A stretch of 64,000 nt of DNA, from NCBI RefSeq assembly GCF_001610835.1, contig NZ_CP011270.1:1818501-1882500 (forward strand). The letters are read 5' to 3'. The notes beneath the pieces were generated by a model, which worked only from the letters and a program-made list of their open reading frames with translations, had not been told where the DNA came from and made no database searches. Position numbers and translations under genes: made by a program. Numbering within the stretch: the stretch's first letter is position 1; the number at the start of each line of letters is the position of its first letter. Shown one piece after another: positions 27,806 through 36,601 of this stretch. This stretch comes from Planctomyces sp. SH-PL14. GTDB taxonomy: Bacteria; Planctomycetota; Planctomycetia; Planctomycetales; Planctomycetaceae.

Positions 27806-29764
27806 CTAAACGTCCTGCGACTTCGTGATGTGAGCACTCGACGAGCGCGGAGTCGCCGGACCAATGAGGTTCGTGATCTCGTCGGTGTCGATCAGCTCCT
27901 TGTCGAGGAGCGCCTCGGCCAGCTTGTCGAGCTTCTCACGGTTCTCAGCGAGCAGCGACGACGCCTGACGCTGCGCTGTCGTCAGGAACTTCTGGATCTC
28001 CTGATCAATGACGTGCGCCGTCGCCTCGCTGAACTGCCGGTGCTCGTGGATCTCCTTGCCAAGGAACGGATGCTCCTCGCCATCACGGAACGCTGCCGGC
28101 CCGATGACGTCGCTCATCCCCCAGTAGGCGATCATCCGCCGGGCAATCCCCGTGGCCCGCCGCAGGTCGTCTTCGGCCCCCGCGGTGAACTCGTCGAAGA
28201 CCAGCTTTTCAGCCGCCCGCCCGCCGAGATAGACCGCCAGCTGCGAGCGGAGCTGCCGCTCGCCGATGCTCATCCGCTCGTCCTGCGGAAGGAACTGCGT
28301 CACGCCGAGCGCCCGGCCGCGGGGAACGATCGTCACCTTATGAACCGGATCGACCTCCGGCAGGATCCAGGCCAGCAGAGCATGCCCCGCCTCGTGGTAG
28401 GCGGTCATCCGCCGCTCGTGCGGGTTGAGGACTTCTTCCCGGACGACCCCCATCAGGATCTTGTCCTGGGCCGCCTCGAAATCCTGGCTGTCGACGGCGC
28501 TCTTACCGTCGCGGGTCGCGTGCAGGGCCGCCTCGTTGACGAGGTTCTTGAGGTCCGCCCCCGCAAAGCCGATCGTCCCGGCCGCGATCTTGTCCAGCCG
28601 GACGTCCGGCGCAAGCGGAACCTTGCGGCTGTGGACCTTGAGGATCGCCTCACGGCCCTTCTTCGTCGGCCGGTCGACGGTGACATGCCGGTCGAAGCGG
28701 CCGGGGCGGAGGAGAGCGGGGTCGAGAACGTCGGGCCGGTTCGTCGCCGCGATGACGATGACCGCCTCGTTGGACTGAAAGCCGTCCATCTCCGAAAGGA
28801 TCTGGTTGAGCGTCTGCTCCCGCTCGTCATGTCCGCCGCCGAGCCCCGCCCCGCGGACACGGCCGACGGCATCGATCTCGTCGACGAAGATGATCGCCGG
28901 AGCCGCTTCCTTGGCGGTCCGGAACAGGTCGCGGACGCGGCTCGCCCCGACGCCGACAAACATCTGGATGAACTCGGAGCCGTTGATCGAGAAGAACGGC
29001 ACCCCCGCCTCGCCGGCGCAGGCCCGGGCCAGCAGGGTCTTGCCGGTCCCCGGAGGGCCGTTCAGCAGGACCCCCTTGGGAATCTGCGCACCGAGCCGCT
29101 GGAACTTGGAAGGGTCCTTGAGGAACTCGACCACCTCGGTCAGCTCCCGCTTGGCCTGCTCCATGCCGGCCACGTCGTCGAACGTCGTCTTCTGGTCGCT
29201 CGGGCGGAACCGCTTGGCCGGGCTGCGAATGAAGCCGCCGAGCATCCCCGACCCCATCGGGTCGGCCGAGCGGCGCATCATGTAAATCATCATGGCGATC
29301 AGCAGGAACGCCGGCAGCAGGTAGATGAACGCCTCGGTGACGTACCCCTTTTCCGGGGTCTTCACCGTGAGGTCGACCGCCGCCGCCTCCAGCCGGTCGA
29401 GGAGTTTGCGTTCCTCAACGAGCGGCAGCTCGGTCTGGAACTCGAGGGGGAGCTCCGCGGGGGCCGACGTATCCTCGGCCGCCGCCGGGTTCTTGGGCTT
29501 CGCCTTGAACTTGCCGGTGATGTGCAGGCCGGAGAGGGTGACGGTCTGGACGTTCTTCTTCTCGATCTGCTCCATGAAGACGCTGTAGGAGATCACGGTC
29601 GGCGGCCGGCCGGTGATGAACAGCGACACAATCACGACGATCAGCAGGCTGATCGTAAGCAGAAAAATGATCCGCGCCGGAAGAGGGGGCTGCGGGGGAG
29701 GGGCCTGGCGACCGGCGTTGTCACGCGAGTCCGGATTGGAGGGACGCTCGGTTGGATCAGACAT
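27806..29764 (-). CDS. ftsH: ATP-dependent zinc metalloprotease FtsH
   Basis: A 652-residue membrane-bound AAA+ protease that degrades misfolded membrane and regulatory proteins. Transmembrane helices lie at about 31-51 and 145-164 around a periplasmic domain. Walker A GPPGTGKT is at 236-243, Walker [12 protein letters not shown] at 291-301, the second region of homology [20 protein letters not shown] at 341-360, and the zinc motif HEAGH at 457-461. A proline-rich cytoplasmic stretch precedes the first helix. The ATG at 29764 is preferred; the longer in-frame start adds about 50 unconserved residues. Confidence 0.97.
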   Translation of the reverse strand: MSDPTERPSNPDSRDNAGRQAPPPQPPLPARIIFLLTISLLIVVIVSLFITGRPPTVISYSVFMEQIEKKNVQTVTLSGLHITGKFKAKPKNPAAAEDTSAPAELPLEFQTELPLVEERKLLDRLEAAAVDLTVKTPEKGYVTEAFIYLLPAFLLIAMMIYMMRRSADPMGSGMLGGFIRSPAKRFRPSDQKTTFDDVAGMEQAKRELTEVVEFLKDPSKFQRLGAQIPKGVLLNGPPGTGKTLLARACAGEAGVPFFSINGSEFIQMFVGVGASRVRDLFRTAKEAAPAIIFVDEIDAVGRVRGAGLGGGHDEREQTLNQILSEMDGFQSNEAVIVIAATNRPDVLDPALLRPGRFDRHVTVDRPTKKGREAILKVHSRKVPLAPDVRLDKIAAGTIGFAGADLKNLVNEAALHATRDGKSAVDSQDFEAAQDKILMGVVREEVLNPHERRMTAYHEAGHALLAWILPEVDPVHKVTIVPRGRALGVTQFLPQDERMSIGERQLRSQLAVYLGGRAAEKLVFDEFTAGAEDDLRRATGIARRMIAYWGMSDVIGPAAFRDGEEHPFLGKEIHEHRQFSEATAHVIDQEIQKFLTTAQRQASSLLAENREKLDKLAEALLDKELIDTDEITNLIGPATPRSSSAHITKSQDV

Positions 29765-29828
29765 CGGTCGCTTTCGCAAATCTCCTGGGCGAGCCCAGAA
29801 AGCTACACGAGGGGGCCAAGTCCCGCAA

Positions 29829-29852
29829 CCAGGGCATCCGCCCTGGACCCGG
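29829..29852 (+). repeat. Solitary R340 right-end relic
   Basis: CCAGGGCATCCGCCCTGG followed by ACCCGGT matches the right terminus of the R340 elements (CCAGGG...CCCTGGACCCGG). The preceding GAGGGGGCCAAG also resembles the right-arm hairpin start. The rest of the element is absent, so this looks like a truncated or decayed copy. It lies 65 bases upstream of the ftsH start, where it could be copied into no known RNA. The rest of the 471-base ftsH/DUF1559 gap shows only the promoter listed next. Confidence 0.55.
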
Positions 29853-30104
29853 TAGGCCGGCAACCACGGGTTGCGCAAAGGAGACGCGTCGGCCCGGCGC
29901 GCCGTCTGAGCAGCCACCAGACCGCTGCCGCATTTTCAACTTGAACACGATCCCGCCTTGCACGGCTCGTGCCCGCTCCTTCCCGTGCCCCTGTTGCCAC
30001 CCCGTCCGCCGAAACGCCGGGCCTGGGAAATAGTCCCTGGCCACCAGCGATCATTCCCGCGACGCCTCGCCAGGCGATCCGAAGCTCCGCCACCGCCCCG
30101 TTCC

Positions 30105-30131
30105 TTGACAGTGCGAGTCTACCGGGATAAT
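30105..30131 (+). promoter_or_regulatory. Candidate sigma70 promoter of the DUF1559 gene
   Basis: A perfect TTGACA at 30105-30110 is followed by GATAAT at 30126-30131 (15-base spacer; ATAATC with 16 bases is an alternative). It would give a leader of about 100 bases before the ATG at 30236. The spacing is slightly short, hence moderate confidence. Confidence 0.45.
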
Positions 30132-30235
30132 CATTCAAACGGCTGCTTGATCGTTTTCCCCCGGGCAGCCTCCGCTTTGCTGCTTCCGTTCCGCCCGCCT
30201 CCTTGCCCCTCCTCCTCCCAGCTGAGACTCGAATT

Positions 30236-31204
30236 ATGCGCCGGCGTCATGGTTTCACGTTGATCGAACTGCTTGTGGTCATTGCCATCATCGCCGTCCT
30301 CGTGGCGATCCTCCTTCCCGCCGTCCAGCAGGCCCGCGAAGCCGCCCGCGCGACGCAGTGCAAGAACAACATGAAGCAGCTCGGCCTGGCGCTGCACAAC
30401 TACGAGGGGACGTTCGGCCTGTTCCCGCCCAGCAGTACCAGCGGCTTCGGTCGCGGGGTGTGGAACTACACGGGCGCCGCGAGCGACCGGGATCCGACAG
30501 TCCACCTCCACAGCTTCGCCAGCCTGATCCTGCCGAACCTCGACCAGACTGCGATCGCGAACCGGATCGACTACAACGTCTCCGCCCTGGCGGCCGGGGC
30601 GAACCGGGAGATGGCCACCAAGATCATTCCGGCGTACCGCTGCCCCAGCTACGCCGGCCCGTCGTTCTATAGCACCGACGCCCTGTACGCGAACAATACG
30701 ACCGCCTTCGGCGCCGCGACGCCGAACGTCTTCGCCCTCCGCAACTATGTCGCCGTCGGAGCGAAAACGGTCGTCGGCCTTTCCGGCGCGATCCCGGCCG
30801 AAGGGATCATGTTTCCGGGCTCCCGGACCCGGATCGCGGATATCACCGACGGCACGACGAACACGATCATTCTGGCCGAAACTAAAGAGGATAAGGCCGC
30901 GGTCTGGATCGATGGAACCTCGGGCTCGGTGGCGGCGCGGTTCTTCGATATGACGAACTCGCCGACCTTCGCCGGCCGCTCGGTGTCGATCAACTACCAG
31001 CCGTACTACTTCTACCCGCTTCCGGGATCGATCAACCAGAACTGGGGCCCGTCGAGCTACCACACCGGCGGAGCGACGCACCTCGTCGCCGACGGCTCGG
31101 TCCAGTTCCTCTCGGAGAACATCAACCCCGAGCTCTACGACGCCATGGTGACCAAGTCGAACGGCGGCCCCGAAACAGCCGCCGGCGTCAAGGTCCAGTG
31201 GTAA
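30236..31204 (+). CDS. DUF1559 domain protein with type II pseudopilin N-terminus
   Basis: A 322-residue planctomycete DUF1559 protein. It begins with a prepilin cleavage and methylation signal: [26 protein letters not shown], cut expected between Gly6 and Phe7, then [20 protein letters not shown]. The C-terminal marker [19 protein letters not shown] is typical of the family. DUF1559 proteins occur in large paralogous families in planctomycetes and are thought to form or decorate pseudopili, without proven roles. The ATG at 30236 is the only start that places the prepilin signal at the N-terminus. Confidence 0.95.
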   Translation: MRRRHGFTLIELLVVIAIIAVLVAILLPAVQQAREAARATQCKNNMKQLGLALHNYEGTFGLFPPSSTSGFGRGVWNYTGAASDRDPTVHLHSFASLILPNLDQTAIANRIDYNVSALAAGANREMATKIIPAYRCPSYAGPSFYSTDALYANNTTAFGAATPNVFALRNYVAVGAKTVVGLSGAIPAEGIMFPGSRTRIADITDGTTNTIILAETKEDKAAVWIDGTSGSVAARFFDMTNSPTFAGRSVSINYQPYYFYPLPGSINQNWGPSSYHTGGATHLVADGSVQFLSENINPELYDAMVTKSNGGPETAAGVKVQW

Positions 31205-31231
31205 GCCCTTGCAAGGCGTGGCCGAGCCCGC

Positions 31232-32566
31232 TCACTTGGGCTCGGTCGGAATCGGCTGACCGTGGGGATCCACGGTCGGCTGGCTCGTCGCCTGATCGAG
31301 CTGCTCCCGCATCGAGTGGTCGGTGAAGTGCTCGTACTGCTCCGCCTTGCGGTGGATCCGGTCCGCTTCGAGGCCGGCGTGCGAGACGAGGTACTGCTCC
31401 CACAGCCGGTGCGACCGGACGAGATTCTGGGCATGCGTCCGTCCGGCGGCGGAGAGGCGATAGACATCGCTCGCGGTCTCGACCTGGCCGCGCCGCCCGA
31501 GCAGGAACAGCGCCGCCCGGAGCGAGAGGCGGTCCGCCAGCAGGACGTCGCGAAGATGCTCGGCGGTGGCGGGGGTCGCTCCCTGCCGCTCCTCGATCCG
31601 GTACAGAAGGGCGACGACGTCGTCGGTCAGGATCTGCCAAGCCAGCATCCGCTGACGCACGAAACGGACCAGGACGCCGTGACGAGGTCCAAGCGTCGCC
31701 GCCAGGAGCAGGAACAGCCCCGCGGCGACTGCCATCATGCCGGCGGTCGTCGTGCTCTGCAGGCCGAACCAATGCGGGATCGTGAGCGCGCCGACGTGTC
31801 CCGCGAAGGCTGAGAGCGCCGCCAGCAGGGCGCTCAGGCCGATCATCGGCCCCAGCCGGTCCGTCAGGAGATACGCCGCCGCCGGGGGGACGATGAACAT
31901 CGCCACGACGAGGATGTTCCCCACGCTCTCGAAGCTGGCGACCGCCGTGATCGCCACGAGGACCATCAGCAGGTAGTGCATGAGCTTCGCGCTGATCCCG
32001 GACGTCGTCGACAGGGCCGGGTCGAAAGAGCTGATCTTGAGCTCCTTATAGAACAGCCCGACGAACAGCGCATTGATGACGGCCACCACGGAGAGTGTCG
32101 CCACCGCCCGCGGGACCTCCAGCCCCAGGATCGAGACGGTGTCGAGCGGCGTGAGCTCGATGGCACCGTACAGGACGCAGCCCGGATCGAGGTCGACGTG
32201 ATCGGCCGCCTGGACGATCAGGACGAGCCCCAGGGCAAAGAGCGACGTGAAGACGACCCCCATCGAGGCCCCTTCGTCGACCTGCCCGATCCCGCGGACC
32301 CACTCGGTGAAGAAGGCGGTCAGGATTCCGACCGCCACCGCGCCCACGAACATCGGCCAGCTGCTGCGGCTGTCGCTGACGAGGAACGCGACCGCCAGCC
32401 CCGGCAGGACGGCGTGGGTGATGGCGTCCCCCAGCATGCTCATCCGCCGCAGGACGAGGAAGTTCCCCAGGAGCGACGCCGAGACGGCACACAGGATCCC
32501 CGCCAGGACGATCCAGCCATCGAGCGCCCAACTCCAGTTCGGCACCAGTGTGATCGCAAGCGACAT
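31232..32566 (-). CDS. Metal ABC transporter permease fused to a DtxR/MntR-like regulator (YtgD-like position)
   Basis: Residues about 1-300 of this 444-residue protein are an ABC-3 family (ZnuB/MntB) permease with eight or nine helices (GNFLVLRRMSMLGDAITHAVLPGLAVAFL, FESVGNILVVAMFIVPPAAAYLLT). Residues about 304-383 form a winged-helix-like region, and 384-444 match the DtxR dimerisation/metal-binding domain: HRLWEQYL supplies the ligands equivalent to DtxR His79 and Glu83, and RIHRKAEQYEH supplies His98, Glu at the Cys102 position, Glu105 and His106. A Glu at that position is MntR-like, which suggests Mn(II) or Fe(II). The tail DPHGQPIP also fits DtxR proteins. In Chlamydia the YtgC permease carries a comparable repressor, YtgR, released by cleavage. 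It starts one base after the preceding stop. Confidence 0.9.
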   Translation of the reverse strand: MSLAITLVPNWSWALDGWIVLAGILCAVSASLLGNFLVLRRMSMLGDAITHAVLPGLAVAFLVSDSRSSWPMFVGAVAVGILTAFFTEWVRGIGQVDEGASMGVVFTSLFALGLVLIVQAADHVDLDPGCVLYGAIELTPLDTVSILGLEVPRAVATLSVVAVINALFVGLFYKELKISSFDPALSTTSGISAKLMHYLLMVLVAITAVASFESVGNILVVAMFIVPPAAAYLLTDRLGPMIGLSALLAALSAFAGHVGALTIPHWFGLQSTTTAGMMAVAAGLFLLLAATLGPRHGVLVRFVRQRMLAWQILTDDVVALLYRIEERQGATPATAEHLRDVLLADRLSLRAALFLLGRRGQVETASDVYRLSAAGRTHAQNLVRSHRLWEQYLVSHAGLEADRIHRKAEQYEHFTDHSMREQLDQATSQPTVDPHGQPIPTEPK

Positions 32567-32567
32567 C

Positions 32568-34073
32568 TTACCGGACTCCTTCCGGTCGAGCGGTCCGCGC
32601 AGCCGCGGGAGGGACCGACTCCAGTCCGTGCGGGCTCGCCGGCGCGCCGGGCGTTCCCTGCTGAAGGAGTTCCTCCAGCTCCGCGATCACTTCGGGCTCC
32701 AGAACATGCTCGATGGCGTCGGCGTCTCGGTCGACGCGGCTGGGAGCGATGTCGGCATGGGCAATCAGGTACAGCTCCCACAGGCGGTGCTGCCGGGTGA
32801 GTCGGATTCCTTCGAGGGCGCCGCGGCGGGTGAGCCGGATCGGCTCCGTCCCCCATTCGATCAGCTCGTCATGCCGGGCCCGCTGGATCGCGCCCCGCAG
32901 ACGGGCCGGGGACCAGGACCGTTTTCCCAACAGGGCCGCGAACGTGACGTTCGCGGACGAGGCCGGGCCCGGGCCAGTCGCGGTTTCCTGCAACTCATGA
33001 ATCGCCCGCAGGAGGTGCTGCCGGTCGATGCTCCGGGCGAGGTCCCACCGTCGCCGAACCCGGTGCAGGACGCCGCGGGCCGATCCGAACACGAGGCTGA
33101 CACCGAAGAGAGACGTCGAGACGAGGACGATCATCGCCCCGGATGGGACTTTCGAGAACAGGGCGCTCATCCCCGCCCCCGCCAGTCCGCTGAAGGCGCC
33201 GAGCCCCCCCGAGATGAGGAACATCCGCGACAGCTTCTCCGTCCAGAACCGGGCGGCCGCCGCCGGAATGACGAGCATGGCGACCATCAGGATCAGTCCG
33301 ACCGCCTGCAGACCAACGATCGTGACGACCACCACGAGGGCCATGAGGGTCAGATCGAGGAACAGGACCGGCATCCCGGCCGCCCCGGCGAACCCCTCGT
33401 CGAAGCAGAGGAGTTTCAGTTCCTTAAACAGGAGCACACAGGCGACGACGCAGACGAAGGCCGAGACGGCGATGATCGTCGTGTCGCCCGTCCCCATCGA
33501 GGCGGTCTTGCCGTAGACGAACGACTCCAGCCCCGCGGCGTGTCCCTTCTCCATCTGCTGGATCAGGCCGAGGAGCGCGGCCCCGGCGCCGAAGAAGACG
33601 CTGAGGACCGCGCCGAGCGCCGTGTCCTCTTTGAGCCGCGTCAGGTTGCGGATGAGCAGGATCGCCGCGACTCCCAGGAGCCCCGTGACGGTCGCCCCCA
33701 GGAGCAGGAGCGGCAGCGATTTGCCGTCGCCCCCCCACCGCGTGGCGACGAGGAACGCGAGGCAGATCCCGGGGAGCGTCGCATGGCTCAGGGCGTCCCC
33801 CATGAGAGCCCGCTTCCGGAGAAGCATGAACGAGCCGACCATCCCGGAGGCACAGCCGAGGAGCATCGTCCCCAGCAGCACGACCCGGGTGTTGTAGTCC
33901 TCGAGCAACAGCACCCGCCGCCACTGGGCCGCGGAGGGCCAGGCGAGCGATCGCCCCGCCAGCGAACGATCGGTTGCCGGAGAGGCGGGGCGGGGAGGCG
34001 GTTCGGCCTGGGCCGCCGGCGCCACCAGGAGGAGGCTCCCCCACAGGACCAGCAGAAAGATCGCGCGGCTCAC
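32568..34073 (-). CDS. Metal ABC transporter permease fused to a DtxR/MntR-like regulator (YtgC-like position)
   Basis: A 501-residue fusion that starts at GTG and overlaps the ATPase stop (GTGA). Residues 1-24 look like a cleavable signal peptide, unusual for a permease. Residues about 55-345 form an ABC-3 permease (GSFMLLRKRALMGDALSHATLPGICLAFL). Residues about 347-426 resemble a winged helix (SPARLRGAIQRARHDELIEW...IRLTRRG). Residues 427-501 match the DtxR dimerisation domain: HRLWELYL keeps the His79/Glu83 equivalents, while RVDRDADAIEH has Asp in place of His98 and Cys102 but keeps Glu105 and His106. The carboxylate-rich site is closer to MntR than to DtxR. The arrangement parallels chlamydial YtgCR. 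Confidence 0.9.
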   Translation of the reverse strand: MSRAIFLLVLWGSLLLVAPAAQAEPPPRPASPATDRSLAGRSLAWPSAAQWRRVLLLEDYNTRVVLLGTMLLGCASGMVGSFMLLRKRALMGDALSHATLPGICLAFLVATRWGGDGKSLPLLLLGATVTGLLGVAAILLIRNLTRLKEDTALGAVLSVFFGAGAALLGLIQQMEKGHAAGLESFVYGKTASMGTGDTTIIAVSAFVCVVACVLLFKELKLLCFDEGFAGAAGMPVLFLDLTLMALVVVVTIVGLQAVGLILMVAMLVIPAAAARFWTEKLSRMFLISGGLGAFSGLAGAGMSALFSKVPSGAMIVLVSTSLFGVSLVFGSARGVLHRVRRRWDLARSIDRQHLLRAIHELQETATGPGPASSANVTFAALLGKRSWSPARLRGAIQRARHDELIEWGTEPIRLTRRGALEGIRLTRQHRLWELYLIAHADIAPSRVDRDADAIEHVLEPEVIAELEELLQQGTPGAPASPHGLESVPPAAARTARPEGVR

Positions 34074-34924
34074 AGTGATCGCTCCCGGCGGCGCATCGCC
34101 TCGGAGACTTCGTCCAGGAGCGTGAGCCGCCCGCCATAGGTCTTCTGGAGATTCTCGGGAGTAAAGACCTCCGCGACCGGGCCGTGCGCCACGACCCGCA
34201 TGTTGAGGAGGATCACGTGATCGAAGTACTCGGGGACGGTCTGGAGGTCGTGATGAATCACGAGAACCGTCTTCCCCCGCTCTTTCATCTCCCGCAGGAG
34301 GTCGACGATCGCCCGTTCCGTCGCGGCATCGACCGCGGCGAACGGCTCATCCATCAGGTAGAGGTCCGCGTCCTGCACGAGCGCCCGGGCGAGGAAGGTC
34401 CGCTGCTGCTGGCCACCGGAGAGCTGGCTGATCTGCCGCCGCGCGAGGTCCGCGATCCCGACGCGGCTGAGGGCTTCTAGCGCCAGTTCGCGATGCTTGC
34501 GACGGACCGGCAGGCACCAGCCGATCTTCCCGTACAGGCCCATCGTCACGACATCGAGGGCGTCCACGGGAAAGTCCCAGTCGACGCTCTCCCGCTGCGG
34601 GACGTAACCGACCCGGTTCCGGCTGCGGCGGTACGATTCCCCGAACAGCCGGATCCGCCCCGACGCGCGGGGAATGAGATCCATGATCGCCTTGAGGAGC
34701 GTGCTTTTCCCCGCTCCGTTCGGTCCGACAACGCCGACGAGCCGACCGGGCGGGATGTCGAAGCTGACGTCCCAGATGACCGGCTTGCGATGGTAAGCGA
34801 CCGTCAGGTCATAGACCGACAGGGGGACCGCGGTCCCATTGAAATCCTGTCCCGTTCCCGTCGCCTCCCGGCCCGGACTCCGGCCTTCCGCAGCGGCGAT
34901 GTTCGGTTCGATCGGGGAATTCAT
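34070..34924 (-). CDS. Metal ABC transporter ATP-binding protein
   Basis: A 284-residue ABC ATPase that would power import of a divalent metal. Walker A is GPNGAGKST, the Q-loop is YVPQRE, the signature is QLSGGQQQRTFLARAL and Walker B with the following Asp is LYLMDEPFAAVD. The N-terminal 30 residues are a poorly conserved extension (RSPGREATGTGQ). Its stop overlaps the downstream permease start, and its ATG overlaps the upstream binding-protein stop by four bases, so the four genes form one operon. Confidence 0.95.
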   Translation of the reverse strand: MNSPIEPNIAAAEGRSPGREATGTGQDFNGTAVPLSVYDLTVAYHRKPVIWDVSFDIPPGRLVGVVGPNGAGKSTLLKAIMDLIPRASGRIRLFGESYRRSRNRVGYVPQRESVDWDFPVDALDVVTMGLYGKIGWCLPVRRKHRELALEALSRVGIADLARRQISQLSGGQQQRTFLARALVQDADLYLMDEPFAAVDAATERAIVDLLREMKERGKTVLVIHHDLQTVPEYFDHVILLNMRVVAHGPVAEVFTPENLQKTYGGRLTLLDEVSEAMRRRERSL

Positions 34925-36072
34925 TGTGCTGCCCCCGCGCCTGCGGTCGCGGCCGGTGCGGCTTCGTTGTTCGGCAGAGGGGCAGCGGACGACGCGTGGG
35001 CGAGCCGGCCGTTGAGTCCCGCTTCCGGGGCGGTTCCGCCGAGAGCCCGCGTCACCAGTGTGATGTTGTGGTCGAGCATCCCGACGTAGGTCCCTTCATA
35101 GGTCCCGTGTTCCCCCATGGCGTCGGAGTAGAGCTCGCCTCCGACCCGAATGACGTGCTTCCGGTTCCGTGCTCCTTCGACGAGGGCGTCGATGCTCTTG
35201 CGCGGGACGCTGCTTTCGACGAACAGGGCGGGCAGTTTCCGGGCCACGATCTCGTCGACCAGTTCATTGACCCGCTGCAGGCCGGCTTCCGATTCGGTCG
35301 ACAGCCCCTGGATTCCCTGGACATCGAGGCTGTAGGCGCGGCCGAAGTAGTTGAAGGCGTCGTGCGACGTGATGAGCGTCCGGGCCTCCTTGGGAATCGA
35401 GGCGATCGACTTGAGGCCGTAGTCGTGGAGCTTCGCCAGGTCCTCGCGATACCGGGCGGCGTTCCGCTGATAGTCCGCCGCGTGGGGCGGATCGAATTTC
35501 GCCAGTTCCGATTCGACGACCTCGACGCACCGCGACCAGGCGGAGACATCCATCCAGACGTGCGGGTCGAAATGCCCGGCGAAATCTTCGGGCTCGAGGA
35601 GCGTGGCAGGCTCGAGTTCCTCCGTCACAGCGACGACGGGCTTGGTCCGTGCCACCTTGACGAGGGTGTCGACCATTTTTCCTTCCAGCATCAGGCCGGA
35701 GTAGAAGACGACATCGCCGGCCATAATGGTCCGGACGTCGTCCCGGGTTGCCTTGTAGAGATGAGGGTCGACTCCGGCCCCCATGATCTGGGTGACCTCG
35801 ACGTGGTCGCCGCCGACGTTCCGGACGAGATCGGCCACCATCCCGACGGTCGCGACCGCCTTGATCGCTCCCGTTCGGGCGGTGTTGCCCGCGCCCGTTG
35901 GAGCCGTGTCTTTCGCCGCCGGCGAGGCGCTATCGCAGCCGCTCATCCAGACGAGGGCGAGGAACAGCGTCGCCAGCCGCGGGAGAGTCAGAAAACGGTG
36001 GCCCTGATGAGCGGAGACAGGGGAGGGCGATTCCACAGTCCAGTCCAGGTCACGAATTCCCCACTCCAACAT
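34921..36072 (-). CDS. Metal ABC transporter substrate-binding lipoprotein (cluster A-I)
   Basis: A 383-residue zinc/manganese/iron-binding protein of the ZnuA/MntC/YtgA group. The hydrophobic segment LATLFLALVWMSGC gives a lipobox near residue 46, after an unusually long N-terminal region. Metal-ligand segments of the family are visible: GAGVDPHLYKATRDDV, GHFDPHVWMDVSAW, LITSHDAFNYFGRAY and an acidic position in GELYSDAMGEHG. The Glu/Asp/His set does not settle which metal is carried. It is the first gene of the operon and carries a good promoter 64-91 bases upstream of its ATG. Confidence 0.93.
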   Translation of the reverse strand: MLEWGIRDLDWTVESPSPVSAHQGHRFLTLPRLATLFLALVWMSGCDSASPAAKDTAPTGAGNTARTGAIKAVATVGMVADLVRNVGGDHVEVTQIMGAGVDPHLYKATRDDVRTIMAGDVVFYSGLMLEGKMVDTLVKVARTKPVVAVTEELEPATLLEPEDFAGHFDPHVWMDVSAWSRCVEVVESELAKFDPPHAADYQRNAARYREDLAKLHDYGLKSIASIPKEARTLITSHDAFNYFGRAYSLDVQGIQGLSTESEAGLQRVNELVDEIVARKLPALFVESSVPRKSIDALVEGARNRKHVIRVGGELYSDAMGEHGTYEGTYVGMLDHNITLVTRALGGTAPEAGLNGRLAHASSAAPLPNNEAAPAATAGAGAAQ

Positions 36073-36135
36073 TGTGCCTCCCGAGGCAGTCCTCCGCGGG
36101 ATCGCTGCAAAGACAGCATCCCGGTCCGGCTGAAA

Positions 36136-36163
36136 ATTGTACCCTAAGCTACATCTTCGTCAA
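36136..36163 (-). promoter_or_regulatory. Sigma70 promoter of the metal transporter operon
   Basis: On the minus strand TTGACG (plus-strand 36158-36163) and TACAAT (36136-36141) are separated by exactly 16 bases. This is the best promoter match in the window and lies directly upstream of the operon's first gene, giving a leader of about 58 bases. It is overlapped by the palindrome listed next. Confidence 0.65.
36138..36153. promoter_or_regulatory. Imperfect palindrome over the -10 and spacer, candidate metalloregulator operator
   Basis: The 16-base TGTACCCTAAGCTACA has matching TGTA/TACA ends and a central CTAAG/TTAGG-like core, with 10 of 16 positions symmetric. DtxR and MntR boxes also centre on TTAGG/CCTAA-type half-sites. 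Its position over the promoter would suit a metal-bound repressor, possibly the regulator domains encoded downstream in the same operon. Binding is inference. Confidence 0.45.
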
Positions 36164-36200
36164 GAGGGCTCCCTCCGGAGCAGGTTTTCTCAATTTCTCA

Positions 36201-36520
36201 CCGGGTCCAGGGGCACCCTGGTGGGGGATGCAAGGGGGCAACGCCCTCTTGCCCGCCGGAGGCCCTCTCGTCGAGAGATCTCTGAAGGAGAGAGTGTCCA
36301 AACGCGGACAACGTGCCGTATGCCCCCTCACCAACCCGCGGGGACTGCAGAGCGAGCGGTCAGTCCTCAGCGCCGGTGCCACAAAGCGGTCGCCCGTTGC
36401 GTTCCACGGTTCCTCATGGAAGTGCCTCCGGCGGCAAGGGGGCGTGGCCCCCTTGACCCCAGGCTGCCGTGGCACATTGGGTTTGAGCGACCAGAGCTGT
36501 GCCGGCAAGAACGTGTTTCC
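36201..36520 (-). repeat. R340 interspersed element, copy 4 (reverse)
   Basis: About 320 bases in minus orientation between the divergent metal operon and the DKNYY gene, so it lies in a promoter region and cannot be a shared terminator. The right end GGGTCCAGGGGCACCCTGGTG is at 36203-36223. The right hairpin is GGGGGCAACGCCCTC, the left hairpin GGGGGCGTGGCCCCC, and the core TCACCAACCCGCGGGGACT is conserved. The terminal GTGCCGGCAAGAACGTG block is slightly diverged. Confidence 0.92.
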
Positions 36521-36601
36521 GCTCAATCGTTGCGATGAGGCCCCGCCCAGCCGACAATCCCACAACGGCAGCAAGCTTCCGACATCCGCCGGGCCGCGTC
36601 C

